DNA from: Dethiosulfovibrio russensis
GTDB taxonomy: Bacteria; Synergistota; Synergistia; Synergistales; Dethiosulfovibrionaceae
NCBI RefSeq assembly: GCF_021568855.1
Contig: NZ_JAKGUG010000009.1
Coordinates: 37,326-101,325 of the forward strand
DNA: 64,000 nucleotides
Direction of reading: 5' to 3'
Of the stretch, positions 1 through 9,406 are shown piece after piece. The translations under genes and the position numbers were made by a program. The notes below the pieces were generated by a model. That model searched no databases. It saw only the letters and a program-made list of their open reading frames with translations, and was not told the DNA's origin. Positions within the stretch are counted from its first letter, which is position 1. The number at the start of each line of letters is the position of its first letter.

Positions 1-1135
1 CATAATAAAGAAGCTCTCTCGCGCCTGCACCTAGATCGTGGAGCCCTAAATTCCCGGAACTGTCGAATAGATCCAAGGCTAGTTTGGCGATATGCCTTCC
101 GTGTCGTTCGTCGAACCCACATGAGCGCCCCAGCCGAAGAACGCTCTCCTCCCTGATGGAAAGTCCCTCGATCAGACCGTGTTTCACTAGGTAATCCTCG
201 AGCATACCGTTTCTAAGGCTTCTGTCGGTCACGGTAACCCTGTCGAGGCTGAGCTCCTCCATGACGGTCTCCATGATAGCCGCACCGGTTATTATTATGT
301 CCTTTCTTCGGCTGGACACGCCCTTTACCTTTTCCCTCTCGTCGGCGGACATAGGACATAAAACTCGAGAGACCTTTCTCAACGCGTCCAGGGGCAGGAC
401 AGGACCGTCCACGGGAACGTCTATCAAGTCGGGAAAAAGCCCGGCGGCGATTTCCTGTAGATGTCTAGCCGTTCCGGATGACGCGAAGACCCTCTTGAAC
501 TGAGACGATCTTATGTGTTTTAAAGAGCGGATTCCTCGTCCTCTTACGTAGCGCTTCATGTCCCTGTAGAGTTCTTTCGAGACAGGACCAACATAGTCGG
601 AGGGGAAAAAATCGTTATAAAGCCTTATAGTCCCGGCCTTTAGGGAATCCAGAAAGGAAAAATCATTCTGTCCTCCCAGGATAAGCTCGGTACTTCCTCC
701 GCCAATATCTATAAAGAGAGCTTCGTCGTTACCTAGATGGTAGCCTCTGGCCACTCCCAGGTGTATAAGCCTGGCCTCCTCCAGTCCCGATATAATCTTC
801 AGATCGAGACCAGCTTCTTTTTTAACCCTGTTGATAAAGACATCGGCGTTTTCCGCGTCCCTCGTGGCTGAGGTAGCTACGGCCATAACGTCCGAGACTC
901 CCAGGCTCCGGGCTAACTGAGCGAAGCGACTCAGCACCAGGATCGCTCTATCCATGGCATCTGAAGTTAACATATTAGTCTTGAATTCGCCCTCGCCGAG
1001 GCGAACCGACTCTTTTTGATCCGACAGCACGTGGAAAACTCCGTCGTTACGCAGAGAGACGACCAAGACCCTGGCGGAGTTCGTCCCCAGATCTATAAAA
1101 GCGGCTCTCCTGTCGTTTGCCTCTCCCGGCCCCAT
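1..1135 (-). CDS. ppx: Ppx/GppA-type exopolyphosphatase / pppGpp phosphohydrolase (3' end outside window)
   Basis: Open frame from an ATG at 1135, preceded by an AGGAGG-rich stretch, running off the left edge; about 378 codons are visible. Residues 14-20 read DLGTNS, the first phosphate-binding loop of the ASKHA-fold Ppx/GppA family, and DIGGGST follows near residue 140, the second loop. The last visible part (H-x-x-H near the edge) resembles the HD-like C-terminal domain of the longer Ppx/GppA proteins. Known family role: releases orthophosphate from polyphosphate and/or converts pppGpp to ppGpp in the cytoplasm. It is the last visible gene of a ppk-CHAD-ppx unit, which favours polyphosphate as substrate. 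Ppx and GppA cannot be separated by sequence reading alone. Confidence 0.88.
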   Translation of the reverse strand, partial: MGPGEANDRRAAFIDLGTNSARVLVVSLRNDGVFHVLSDQKESVRLGEGEFKTNMLTSDAMDRAILVLSRFAQLARSLGVSDVMAVATSATRDAENADVFINRVKKEAGLDLKIISGLEEARLIHLGVARGYHLGNDEALFIDIGGGSTELILGGQNDFSFLDSLKAGTIRLYNDFFPSDYVGPVSKELYRDMKRYVRGRGIRSLKHIRSSQFKRVFASSGTARHLQEIAAGLFPDLIDVPVDGPVLPLDALRKVSRVLCPMSADEREKVKGVSSRRKDIIITGAAIMETVMEELSLDRVTVTDRSLRNGMLEDYLVKHGLIEGLSIREESVLRLGRSCGFDERHGRHIAKLALDLFDSSGNLGLHDLGAGARELLYY

Positions 1136-1150
1136 CGAGCCACCTCCTCC

Positions 1151-2098
1151 TTAGATTTCGTCTCCTAACAAACCGTTCCAAAACCGATCTTCCGAAAGTC
1201 CTTGCCACCATTCCATAAAAACGACCTTCTCGGAGGAAAAACGGTCTGTCAATGAATTCCGAAAGGCTTTCACGTCCGATTCGATCTTGCGAAATCCCCT
1301 GATATGGCCGAAATAAACCCTGGTCCTCTCCTTTTCATCCTCCAGAAAGATCGGCAGCCACTCGATCCAGAGGTCCAGATCGTGGATAAGCCCCAGTCTA
1401 TCCTGCATCTCCTTCAGGATAGAGATGGACTTTTTGAAGCCTCCCCCTGTGGCAGGATCGTAGATCTCCATGGTATAGCGAAGTTTTTTGCCGTCTTTTC
1501 TCAGGCGATGCCACGACTCTCGGTTGTATCCGCTTCGCACGAAGGCATCGTGACCGACGACCCGCAACGTCCTGTCCTCCAGAGCCGAGTCTATCCACAC
1601 CCTGGGGAAATCGTCTTCTCTGCCGTCGTCCAGGTAGCTTTTACCCATCAGAGGCCTTAGGCGATCGCTCACCGCATCCCAGAGATTCCACCGAAGGGAA
1701 CTTTCGACGACATCCAATAAAAAAGGATTCAGGGCCTCCCTCCTCTGCCTCAGTCTTAGAGAAAGTCTATCGATACCGACTGTTCCATAGTAGCCACATT
1801 TCCCCTCGTCGGAGAGGAACTCCACCCTCACGTCCAGGTCTCTGGCCTCTCCCAATCCTCTGCCGAGATCCCTGAGTTTCCTTCTCCATCCCTTGATATC
1901 CGACTCGGAGAACAGCCCATCCATGAGCTCCAATACCGATCGAATCCTTCTGGTAGCCACTCTGGCCTTATGAAGCCACTCGACGTCAGAGTCTCTCGAC
2001 AGAAGTTTTTCCGAACTCTCCCTCAGCTTCTCCATATGGTTCAGCAGAATTCTGCCACAATACGAGTCGTGTCTCTCTCGCTCTTTCATGTCACTCAT
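1151..2098 (-). CDS. CHAD domain protein
   Basis: 315 residues, helical and rich in Arg, Lys and His. The N-terminus carries the typical CHAD pattern with RERHDSYCGRILLNHMEKL followed by WLHKARVATRRIRSVLELM, and a second copy of the pattern occurs late (WHRLRKDGKKLRYTMEIYD). Conserved His and basic residues in CHAD domains bind polyphosphate (established for several CHAD proteins). The start overlaps the end of ppk by 8 bp, so the two are probably translationally coupled; ppx follows 15 bp downstream. Inferred role: a polyphosphate-binding or granule-associated protein made with the kinase and the phosphatase. No N-terminal CYTH (triphosphatase) domain is present. Confidence 0.88.
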   Translation of the reverse strand: MSDMKERERHDSYCGRILLNHMEKLRESSEKLLSRDSDVEWLHKARVATRRIRSVLELMDGLFSESDIKGWRRKLRDLGRGLGEARDLDVRVEFLSDEGKCGYYGTVGIDRLSLRLRQRREALNPFLLDVVESSLRWNLWDAVSDRLRPLMGKSYLDDGREDDFPRVWIDSALEDRTLRVVGHDAFVRSGYNRESWHRLRKDGKKLRYTMEIYDPATGGGFKKSISILKEMQDRLGLIHDLDLWIEWLPIFLEDEKERTRVYFGHIRGFRKIESDVKAFRNSLTDRFSSEKVVFMEWWQGLSEDRFWNGLLGDEI

Positions 2099-4217
2099 CC
2101 TCCAAAACGGGGTTCCAACCCTCTCGATGGTCCATCATCCATCTTTGAGAGTCGAAGGGATGTTCCTCATCCGAACAGGAGACCTTGACATAGCTTCCGT
2201 CGGAAAGGAGCTCCCAGGCGTTGGCCGTGTCTTCCAGATGTCTCATCAATAGGTCGTCCACAAGAGATCGACGGAGATTAGGATCCTCTATGGGCGTCAG
2301 TACCTCGACCCTTCTGTCCAGATTTCTGGGCATTACATCGGCACTTCCTATAAAAAGTTCATCGTCACCTCCGTTTCGGAAATAGAACATCCTGGCGTGT
2401 TCGAGAAACCGTCCAACCAGGGACGTAACCCTGATGTTCTCGCTGATACCTGGCAAGCCGGGTCTAAGACAGCATATCCCCCTCACCTGGAGATCCACCT
2501 TGACCCCTGCGATGGAGGCGTTGTAAAGGGCTCTGATGCTTCTAGGATCTACCAGCTGATTCATCTTAAAGGCGATATACCCGTCTCCATCGCTCTTTTG
2601 TCTCTCTATCTCCCTGTATATCCTGCTGATTATTCCTTTTCTAGTCGTCATAGGGGAGACCAGAATTTTTCTGTAGTCTTGCTGGTGGGAGAAGCCGGTC
2701 ATAGCGTTGAAAAGCTCCGTGACGTCGGCACATATGGCCGAACGAGAGGTAAAAAATCCCAGATCGGCGTATACCTTGGCGGTCCCAGGATTGTAGTTGC
2801 CCGTACCTATATGGACGTAACGACTGAGCCTGTTCTGTTCTCTTCTTATGACCAGACATAGCTTGGCGTGAATCTTAAACCCCAGCAGACCGTAGACGAC
2901 GTGTACGCCGGCGTCCTCGAGCGCTTTAGCCCACACTATGTTCTGCTCCTCGTCGAACCTGGCCTTTAACTCCACCACGACCGTCACCTGTTTGCCGTTA
3001 CGACGGGCCTCCATCAAAGCCGCCACTATGGGAGAGTTGGAGCCGGTCCTATATAGGGTCTGCTTTATCGCCAGTACGTTCGGATCCGAAGCGGCACGCC
3101 TTATGAAATCCAAGACTGGGGAGAAGCTATCGTAGGGGTGATAGAACACCAGATCCCTTTTCTTTATCTGAGGAAGTAACGGTTCCACTCCCGATAGTGG
3201 ATAGGGCAACCTGGGGCGAAAGGGCTCGTCCTTCAAGTCAGGCCTGTCCAATCCGACCAACTGCATTATACGGGACATCCCCATCTGTCTCTTACATCGG
3301 ATGACCTGCCACTTCTCGAGGTGGAGCCGTCCCATCAGGAAATGGCGCATCTCCTTTGGCATGTCGGAGGAGATCTCAAGTCTTACGACGTTGGCGAAAT
3401 GACGCCGTTCGACCCCTTCCACCACGGCCTCCATGAGATCGCCTGCATCGTCCTCGGCGATCTCGATATCGGCGTTTCTGGTGATACGGAACAGATGGGC
3501 CTCCAAAACACGGTATCCGGGAAAAAGCGTGTCTATATGGGCTTTTACCAGCTCCTCTATCCAGAGAGACTCTCCACCGCTCCTGAAAGTGAGTCCCAAC
3601 TTACGGTAAACGGAGAACTCGCTGCCGGTAAGAACTGCTACAAAAGGTTTAAAACTATCAGGAACCTTTACCCTGGCGAAGTGAATGGCCTCGCCGGGAT
3701 CCTGAAGCATAACGAGAAAGTTAAGACTCAGATTGGAGATCTTGGGAAAAGGCCTTCCAGGGTCTATCGCCATAGGGGTTATAACCGGAAAGATCTCCTT
3801 TATGAAGTACCTTCTCAGACCTTCTTTGACGTCCTCGGAGATCTCGGCGTAATTTTTGATCGGAATTCCCTTTTCCAGCAGCTCGGCCTTCAGATTATCC
3901 CAACAGCTGTCCGCCCGATCCAACAGATAAGACAGCCTGGAACGTATTGCCATCAGCTGATCAGCCGGAGACAGCCCATCCACCGAGAGCTCCTTGACCC
4001 CCTCTATGTATTGCTGTACCAGTCCGGAAACGCGGACCATAAAAAACTCGTCCAGGTTGTTATGGAAGATGGACAGAAACTTGACCCTTTCAAGAAGAGG
4101 GTTATCTCTGTCCATGGCTTCGACCAGAACCTTCTCGTCGAAATCTATCCAGTTGAGCTCTCTGTTGATATATAGATCGGGGTTGTGTAAATCGGGCAGA
4201 TTTTTCGAATCGGACAT
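2091..4217 (-). CDS. ppk: Polyphosphate kinase 1
   Basis: 708 residues, normal Ppk1 length. It makes long-chain polyphosphate from ATP reversibly. The N-terminal domain begins YINRELNWIDFDEKVL, the standard Ppk1 signature. The histidine that becomes phosphorylated lies in GFKIHAKLCLV, followed by YVHIGTGNYNPGTAKVY; the second phospholipase-D-like half holds LEHARMFYFRNGG and FIGSADVMPRNLDRRVE. It is the first gene of ppk-CHAD-ppx, divergent from the polyphosphate:AMP phosphotransferase gene. A TTGACA hexamer on the minus strand at 4307-4312 could belong to its promoter, but the -10 at optimal distance is poor. Identification is firm. Confidence 0.97.
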   Translation of the reverse strand: MSDSKNLPDLHNPDLYINRELNWIDFDEKVLVEAMDRDNPLLERVKFLSIFHNNLDEFFMVRVSGLVQQYIEGVKELSVDGLSPADQLMAIRSRLSYLLDRADSCWDNLKAELLEKGIPIKNYAEISEDVKEGLRRYFIKEIFPVITPMAIDPGRPFPKISNLSLNFLVMLQDPGEAIHFARVKVPDSFKPFVAVLTGSEFSVYRKLGLTFRSGGESLWIEELVKAHIDTLFPGYRVLEAHLFRITRNADIEIAEDDAGDLMEAVVEGVERRHFANVVRLEISSDMPKEMRHFLMGRLHLEKWQVIRCKRQMGMSRIMQLVGLDRPDLKDEPFRPRLPYPLSGVEPLLPQIKKRDLVFYHPYDSFSPVLDFIRRAASDPNVLAIKQTLYRTGSNSPIVAALMEARRNGKQVTVVVELKARFDEEQNIVWAKALEDAGVHVVYGLLGFKIHAKLCLVIRREQNRLSRYVHIGTGNYNPGTAKVYADLGFFTSRSAICADVTELFNAMTGFSHQQDYRKILVSPMTTRKGIISRIYREIERQKSDGDGYIAFKMNQLVDPRSIRALYNASIAGVKVDLQVRGICCLRPGLPGISENIRVTSLVGRFLEHARMFYFRNGGDDELFIGSADVMPRNLDRRVEVLTPIEDPNLRRSLVDDLLMRHLEDTANAWELLSDGSYVKVSCSDEEHPFDSQRWMMDHREGWNPVLEDE

Positions 4218-4394
4218 ATGTATCCTCCCTCTCTCGTCAAAAGGACGATAAAAAAAGCTATAATAAAAATACCGCTATAAATAGAACTAGGCTATCGAAC
4301 TCTCTGTGTCAAGGGCTGGGAACTTAAAACAGTCTACAGCCACATCGATAAATTCAACGTTACAGAGAGGTAAAAATGAAGGAGGTGCCCCGAG

Positions 4395-5918
4395 ATGTTA
4401 GACAAGATGGATCTTTCCAGAAAGCTTACCAAAGAGGAATTCTCCGACATGAAAGACGACCTCACCAAGAGGCTGGGAGAGCTCCAAAGAAGACAGAGAG
4501 ATGCCGATATCCCGGTAATGGTGGTCTTCGAGGGATGGGAGGGATCCGGTAAAGGGGCCCTCATGAACGAGCTTATATTGCCCCTGGACCCCAGAGGTTT
4601 TTCGGTATACAACGTGACGGACACGATAGTCTCCGATAAATTCTACCCTCCTATGTACCACTTTTGGAAGATGCAGCCTCAGGGAGGGAGAATGGCTATC
4701 TACAACCGCTCGTGGTACAGAGAGGCGATGGACTCATGGCGGTTGAACGAAAAGGACGGGGCTGCCCTTATGGCAGAGAAGATGGAGGAGATAAGATCCT
4801 TCGAAAGACAGATCGTAAACGGCGGAACCCTGCTGATAAAGCTGTTTCTCCACATAGACAGGTCGGAGCAGAAAAAAAGGCTGAAACGGCTGAAGAAAAA
4901 CGACCTGGCCCAGGAGGTCCGGGACAAAGAGGGCCTCAACGCCTACAAAGACTACGACGACATAATGCCGGTGATGGAGACCATCATAAGAGAGAGCGAT
5001 CGAGCCTACGCTCCCTGGACGATAGTGGAGGCTCACGACAGGCGATTCGCTACGGCTAAGGTCCTGTCCACCGTAGCCCGGGCGCTAGAGGAGCACCTGG
5101 ACAGAATGAGTCCTGCTTCCGTTCACGTAGGACAAACCGAGACCAGCGATCTGGAGGAGAAAATCGACACCCCGACGGTTTTATCCAAGGTCGACCTGTC
5201 TCTGGACATACCGAAAAAAGAATACTCGAAAAAACTCTCGTCCCTTCAAGAGAGGGTAAGAGAGATGGAATACGCCCTATACCGGGAAAGACGGCCGATG
5301 ATAGTGGCGTTCGAGGGATGGGACGCAGCTGGCAAAGGGGGCTGCATAAAGAGACTCACCCAGAAGATGGACCCCAGAGGCTATCAGGTAATCCCGGTAG
5401 GAGCCCCCAACGACCTGGAGAAAAAACACCATTATCTATGGCGATTTTGGGAGGCTTTTCCCAAAGCAGGTCACGTGGCCATATTCGACAGAACCTGGTA
5501 CGGTAGGGTCCTGGTGGAGAGGATCGAAGGGCTCTGCTCTCCTATAGACTGGAAGAGAGCCTACAGCGAGATAAACGAGATGGAGAAACAATGGCACGAT
5601 TTCGGAGCGGTGATCGTGAAATTCTGGCTTCAGATAGACAAGGAAGAACAGTTGAATCGTTTCCAGGCTAGAGAAGAGGACGAGGACAAACAGTGGAAGA
5701 TAACTGAAGAGGACTGGCGAAACAGGGAAAAATGGGACCAATACGAGAAAGCCGTTGAGGAGATGCTGTGGCGCACTAGCACCACCTACGCCCCCTGGAC
5801 TATCGTCGAGGCCAACTCGAAGCTACACGCCAGGATAAAGGTTCTCCAGACCGTTCTCGACGCCGGACTAGAGGCACTGGGACCGAAGGCCCTGTCGAAA
5901 AAGACAGAATCGAGGTAA
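4395..5918 (+). CDS. pap: Polyphosphate:AMP phosphotransferase (double PPK2)
   Basis: 507 residues made of two PPK2 modules. Module 1 has Walker A EGWEGSGKG (residues 46-54) and a lid-type YNRSWYREAMDS; module 2 has EGWDAAGKG (about 306-314) and FDRTWYGRV. The two-domain arrangement is that of class II PPK2 (Pap), which phosphorylates AMP to ADP with polyphosphate. In known Pap enzymes one module carries most of the activity; module 2 has the more canonical Walker A. The ATG follows GAAGGAGGTG at good distance. Divergent from ppk-CHAD-ppx, it completes a synthesis/storage/use module for polyphosphate. Substrate choice (AMP rather than another NMP) is inferred from family. Confidence 0.92.
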   Translation: MLDKMDLSRKLTKEEFSDMKDDLTKRLGELQRRQRDADIPVMVVFEGWEGSGKGALMNELILPLDPRGFSVYNVTDTIVSDKFYPPMYHFWKMQPQGGRMAIYNRSWYREAMDSWRLNEKDGAALMAEKMEEIRSFERQIVNGGTLLIKLFLHIDRSEQKKRLKRLKKNDLAQEVRDKEGLNAYKDYDDIMPVMETIIRESDRAYAPWTIVEAHDRRFATAKVLSTVARALEEHLDRMSPASVHVGQTETSDLEEKIDTPTVLSKVDLSLDIPKKEYSKKLSSLQERVREMEYALYRERRPMIVAFEGWDAAGKGGCIKRLTQKMDPRGYQVIPVGAPNDLEKKHHYLWRFWEAFPKAGHVAIFDRTWYGRVLVERIEGLCSPIDWKRAYSEINEMEKQWHDFGAVIVKFWLQIDKEEQLNRFQAREEDEDKQWKITEEDWRNREKWDQYEKAVEEMLWRTSTTYAPWTIVEANSKLHARIKVLQTVLDAGLEALGPKALSKKTESR

Positions 5919-5964
5919 CATCCATCCGAACCTCATCGAGGACAAGACAAAGGAGGCAACCCAG

Positions 5965-6552
5965 TTGAGAAAAACGGTCATATCCATAACCCTGCTGATA
6001 TTCGTTCTGATAGCGACTTCCGCCCAGGCGGCGGAGTACTCGGCCACCATGGTCACGAAGAGTTCGGAAGGGACCTTCAAAGCCAAGATATTCGTCAAGG
6101 GGAAATGGCACCGACACGAACAACCGGAGGCGGTAATCCTTTTCGACGAGGAAACAGGCAAGACCTACTCCATAGTACCGGCAGAGAAAATCTACATCGA
6201 GATGGGAGAGGACGAGGAAAGCGAGGAAAGCCAATCGATACTCAACTCTCCAGAGGATCTGAAAATGGAGGTAGGACAGACCATCTCCGACGAGGACGGG
6301 AAAATAGAGAGGCTTCCGTCGGAGACCGTCGGAAAGTATAGATGCGACGTATACAGACACACCCCCCAGGAGGAGGACTTCGGACCTTCCACCATATGGT
6401 TCTCACCCAAACTCGAGACCGCCGTCAAGGCCATGTCGGAGACTCCTATGGGGACGATCACAATGGAATACGTCGATATAAAGGAAGGACCTCAGGACGA
6501 AAAGCTGTTTACCATACCCGAGGGTTACAGTAAAATGGAGCTCAATTTCTGA
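5965..6552 (+). CDS. Secreted/periplasmic protein, LolA- or DUF4412-like
   Basis: 195 residues starting at TTG with AGGAGG 8 bp upstream. An N-terminal signal peptide is visible: RK, hydrophobic stretch ISITLLIFVLIATS, then AQA-AEY as a likely signal peptidase I site near residue 23. The mature part is acidic, with beta-rich repeats such as GKWHRHEQPEAVILFDEETGKT, resembling outer-membrane lipoprotein sorting or DUF4412-type folds. No lipobox Cys at the cleavage site. It lies 46 bp after the polyphosphate:AMP phosphotransferase gene and ends at a strong terminator (6562-6587), so it may be co-transcribed. No specific function can be assigned. Confidence 0.72.
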   Translation: MRKTVISITLLIFVLIATSAQAAEYSATMVTKSSEGTFKAKIFVKGKWHRHEQPEAVILFDEETGKTYSIVPAEKIYIEMGEDEESEESQSILNSPEDLKMEVGQTISDEDGKIERLPSETVGKYRCDVYRHTPQEEDFGPSTIWFSPKLETAVKAMSETPMGTITMEYVDIKEGPQDEKLFTIPEGYSKMELNF

Positions 6553-6561
6553 GATCATCGG

Positions 6562-6588
6562 ACCGGAGCCTTAGGCTCCGGTTTTTCG
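6562..6588 (+). terminator. Rho-independent terminator
   Basis: Perfect 9-bp stem ACCGGAGCC/GGCTCCGGT with a 3-nt loop, followed by TTTTC. It starts 9 bp after the stop of the secreted protein gene. Confidence 0.9.
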
Positions 6589-6696
6589 TCGAAGTATTTC
6601 AGACCAGGTACTATGAATAGGCGCTTTTTATCGTATAATGATAACTCCCCATAGACCCAAGAGGTTAGAGACAAGAGTAAAAAAGGAGGAATCATC

Positions 6697-7722
6697 GTGG
6701 AGAGAAGAGAAGCCGCGATAGCTCATGTAAGTTACCATTTGCCGGAAAGAAAGCTGACGAACCGGGATCTGGTGGAGGAATTCGGGACCTGGACGGAACA
6801 CAAGATAAAGAGCAAGACCGGCATAGACGAAAGGCGCATAGCAGGAGAAGACGAGACAGCGTCGGTTCTCGCAACCGTTGCGGCGGAGAGGCTTTTCCAG
6901 GAATCGGGAATTCCTCGGGAATCGGTGGATATGCTCCTTCTCTGCACCGAGACGCCGGATTACATAATGCCTTCCACCGCCTGTATCGTCCACGATAAGC
7001 TGGGGCTAAGGAAGGACTGCGGCGCCCTGGATTACAACCTGGGATGCTCCGGCTACGTCTACGGACTTTACATGGCCTCGGCCATGGTCAGATCGGGTAT
7101 GGCCGAAAAGGTGCTCCTTATCACCGGAGATGTCCTTACCAGATACGTCCATCCCGGAGACAAGAGCACCAGGACGATCTTCGGAGACGGATTTACTGCG
7201 ACCCTGGTGTCCTCCGAACCGAAAGAAGTTCCCGGAACCATAGGCAGTTTCGTCCTCGGAACCGACGGAACCGGACACAAGGATTTAATAATCCCCGCTG
7301 GTGGAACGGTTTCTCCCTGTTGCGAAGAGACCAAGGAGCTGTACACGAACCGATACGGGAATTCCAGGACCAAGGAAAACCTGTATATGAACGGACCGGA
7401 GGTTTTCGCCTTCGCTGTCAGAGAGGTTCCACCGGTGATAGAGAGATGTCTCGCTGACAACGGGATCTCCATGGAAGAAATCGACCTGTTCGTCTTCCAT
7501 CAGGCGACCCACATGATGTTGGAAAAACTGCGAGAGATAATGGAGATACCGGAGGAACGATTCGTCGTGGACATGGAGGAGACGGGGAACACCGTCAGCT
7601 CGTCGATACCCTTGGCTTTGAAAAGAGCTCAGACCTCTGGGAGGTTGAAAAAAGGCGACACCGTCCTCGTCTGCGGTTTCGGAGTAGGCTACTCCTGGGG
7701 AGCCACGGTTATCCAAATGTAA
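6697..7722 (+). CDS. 3-oxoacyl-ACP synthase III (FabH-like)
   Basis: 341 residues, GTG start with AAAAGGAGGA at 6681-6690. Thiolase-fold condensing enzyme: catalytic Cys in LGCSGYVYG (about residue 113), His in FVFHQATH, Asn in EETGNTVSSSIPLAL, giving the Cys-His-Asn triad of FabH. FabH condenses acetyl-CoA or branched acyl-CoA with malonyl-ACP to start fatty acid synthesis. The gene stands alone, away from any fab cluster, and is flanked by terminators on both sides. A TATAAT at 6634-6639 is a candidate -10. Because it is solitary it could be a paralogue for a special acyl product rather than the main FabH. Confidence 0.85.
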   Translation: MERREAAIAHVSYHLPERKLTNRDLVEEFGTWTEHKIKSKTGIDERRIAGEDETASVLATVAAERLFQESGIPRESVDMLLLCTETPDYIMPSTACIVHDKLGLRKDCGALDYNLGCSGYVYGLYMASAMVRSGMAEKVLLITGDVLTRYVHPGDKSTRTIFGDGFTATLVSSEPKEVPGTIGSFVLGTDGTGHKDLIIPAGGTVSPCCEETKELYTNRYGNSRTKENLYMNGPEVFAFAVREVPPVIERCLADNGISMEEIDLFVFHQATHMMLEKLREIMEIPEERFVVDMEETGNTVSSSIPLALKRAQTSGRLKKGDTVLVCGFGVGYSWGATVIQM

Positions 7723-7768
7723 CAGATGAACGAGGCGTGGTTCCTCGGAACCACGCCTCGTTCATCTG
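7723..7768. terminator. Long perfect inverted repeat between convergent genes, probable bidirectional terminator
   Basis: 22-bp perfect inverted repeat (7723-7744 and 7747-7768) with a 2-nt centre, directly after the FabH-like stop and overlapping the stop codon of the convergent DUF1846 gene. No strong T-run follows on either strand, but the position suits termination for both genes. Confidence 0.7.
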
Positions 7769-9276
7769 TCGAAAAGACAGCGGGATGCGAAACAGGGGTC
7801 GCTGGTGAGGTTCACCCCCAGCTTTCGAAAGGCGACCTCGTCTCCTGGCAAGGGAATATGGGAGAGGTGGACCTCGCAGCTCTCCAATTCCCTGAGTTTC
7901 TCCACCGCCTCGGCCGCTACAGGATTGGTGGCCGCACAGATGCTGAGGGCGGTCATCGTCTCCTCCAGATCCAGCCCCAACATCTTGTCTCCCAGGATAT
8001 CCTTCTTGAGGTGCCCCAGAGAATCTATGACGTTTATGGAGAGAAGGTCGATTCCGTCGGGAATGCCGGCCAGTATCTTCACAGCGTTTATGACCAGACT
8101 GGATGCGGCGTGAAACAGATGGGAGTTCTTTCCAGTCACGACCGTGCCGTCCGCGAGCTCCATGGCCGCACCGGAAAAGACCCCGTCGGCCCCTTTTCCC
8201 TTGGCTTTTGCGTCCCTAGCGGCATTCCTGGCGGGGACCACCACCGAACGATCCTCCGGCTTCACCCCTAGTTCCTCCATCAGGATGGATACCTTCTGCA
8301 CCGCCGCCTTCTCTACGGCCCCAGATTGATAATCGCAGGAGTAATGAAAATATCGGCGAATTATCTCCTGGGTCGCCGCCGATCGAACCGCATCGTCGTC
8401 GTCTATGCCGAAGAAAATCTGGTTGACCCCCATGTCGGTAGGAGAGCGATAGCGGGAGCGTTCCCCGGTTATCTTCTCCAGAATATGTCTGAGCAGGGGA
8501 AAGGCGTCGAGATCCCTGTTGTAGTTTACCGTCCTCTCGTCGTATTCCTCTAGATGAAAATGATCGATCAGGTTCACGTCTCCAATGTCTGCCGTAGCGG
8601 CCTCGTAGGCCACGTTGACGGGGTGCTTCAAAGGCATATTCCAGACTGGAAAGGTCTCGAACTTGGCGTAACCGGCCCTGATACCCCTTCCGTGCTCGTG
8701 ATACAGCTGGGAAAGACAGGTAGCCAGCTTTCCGCTTCCTGGCCCGGGAGCGGTGACCACCACCACCGGTCTCTCCGTCTCGATATAGGGGTTCGCCCCG
8801 TACCCCTCGGGGCTCACTATGGTATCCACGTCGGTAGGATATCCTTTTGTGGACCTATGGACGTAGACCTTGACCCCTCTGTGCTCAAGCTTATTCCTGA
8901 ACATAACTGCCGCAGGCTGATCGTCGAAACGGGTTATCACGACGGCCCCTATCGCAATATCCCTCTCTGTGAGATCGTCTATTATCTTGAGAACATCCAT
9001 GTCATAGGTGATGCCAAAATCGGCCCTCATCTTCTTTCTCTCGATATCCCCGGCGTATATACATATCACGACCTCGAGCTTATCTCTGAACCTCTCGAGG
9101 AGCTTCATCTTCACGTTCGGCTCGAAACCGGGCAGCACCCTGGCGGCATGATAGTCGAACATGAGTTTCCCCCCGAACTCTATGTAAAGCTTGTTATCGA
9201 ATTCCTCCATTCGACGTAGGATCGCGTCCGTCTGCCGCCTGAGATATTTCTCCGAGTCGAATCCATACCTGACCAT
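7762..9276 (-). CDS. DUF1846 (UPF0371) family protein
   Basis: 504 residues, the usual length of the DUF1846 family. It begins MVRYGFDSEKYLRRQTDAI, a strongly conserved N-terminus in this family, with VTAPGPGSGKLATCLSQLYHEH about 180 residues in, a glycine-rich nucleotide-binding-like loop. Members have known structures and a HUP-like/Rossmann fold, but no settled biochemical role. The coding end lies inside the long inverted repeat shared with the FabH-like gene. Monocistronic by appearance. Family assignment is confident, function unknown. Confidence 0.9.
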   Translation of the reverse strand: MVRYGFDSEKYLRRQTDAILRRMEEFDNKLYIEFGGKLMFDYHAARVLPGFEPNVKMKLLERFRDKLEVVICIYAGDIERKKMRADFGITYDMDVLKIIDDLTERDIAIGAVVITRFDDQPAAVMFRNKLEHRGVKVYVHRSTKGYPTDVDTIVSPEGYGANPYIETERPVVVVTAPGPGSGKLATCLSQLYHEHGRGIRAGYAKFETFPVWNMPLKHPVNVAYEAATADIGDVNLIDHFHLEEYDERTVNYNRDLDAFPLLRHILEKITGERSRYRSPTDMGVNQIFFGIDDDDAVRSAATQEIIRRYFHYSCDYQSGAVEKAAVQKVSILMEELGVKPEDRSVVVPARNAARDAKAKGKGADGVFSGAAMELADGTVVTGKNSHLFHAASSLVINAVKILAGIPDGIDLLSINVIDSLGHLKKDILGDKMLGLDLEETMTALSICAATNPVAAEAVEKLRELESCEVHLSHIPLPGDEVAFRKLGVNLTSDPCFASRCLFDR

Positions 9277-9344
9277 AAAGAGCCCCCCAAGGTCCTTAAA
9301 ATAGCGTCTAGCACCTACGCTTTTGGTCCATCGTTACGATAATC

Positions 9345-9381
9345 AACGAAAGAGGACAGACGAAAACGCCTGTCCCCTTTA
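9345..9381 (-). terminator. Rho-independent terminator of the betaine-binding protein gene
   Basis: On the minus strand AAAGGGGACAG pairs with CTGTCCTCTTT (one G-U pair) around a short loop. It lies 26 bp after the stop of the gene at 9407-10432. Confidence 0.7.
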
Positions 9382-9406
9382 TATTTCCCTATCCCTTAGT
9401 ATATAT

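Noticed and set aside
4284..4312. Promoter of ppk with TTGACA at 4307-4312
   Set aside because: The -35 is good on the minus strand, but the hexamer at 17 bp (TAGTTC) is poor, so it was not listed as a feature.
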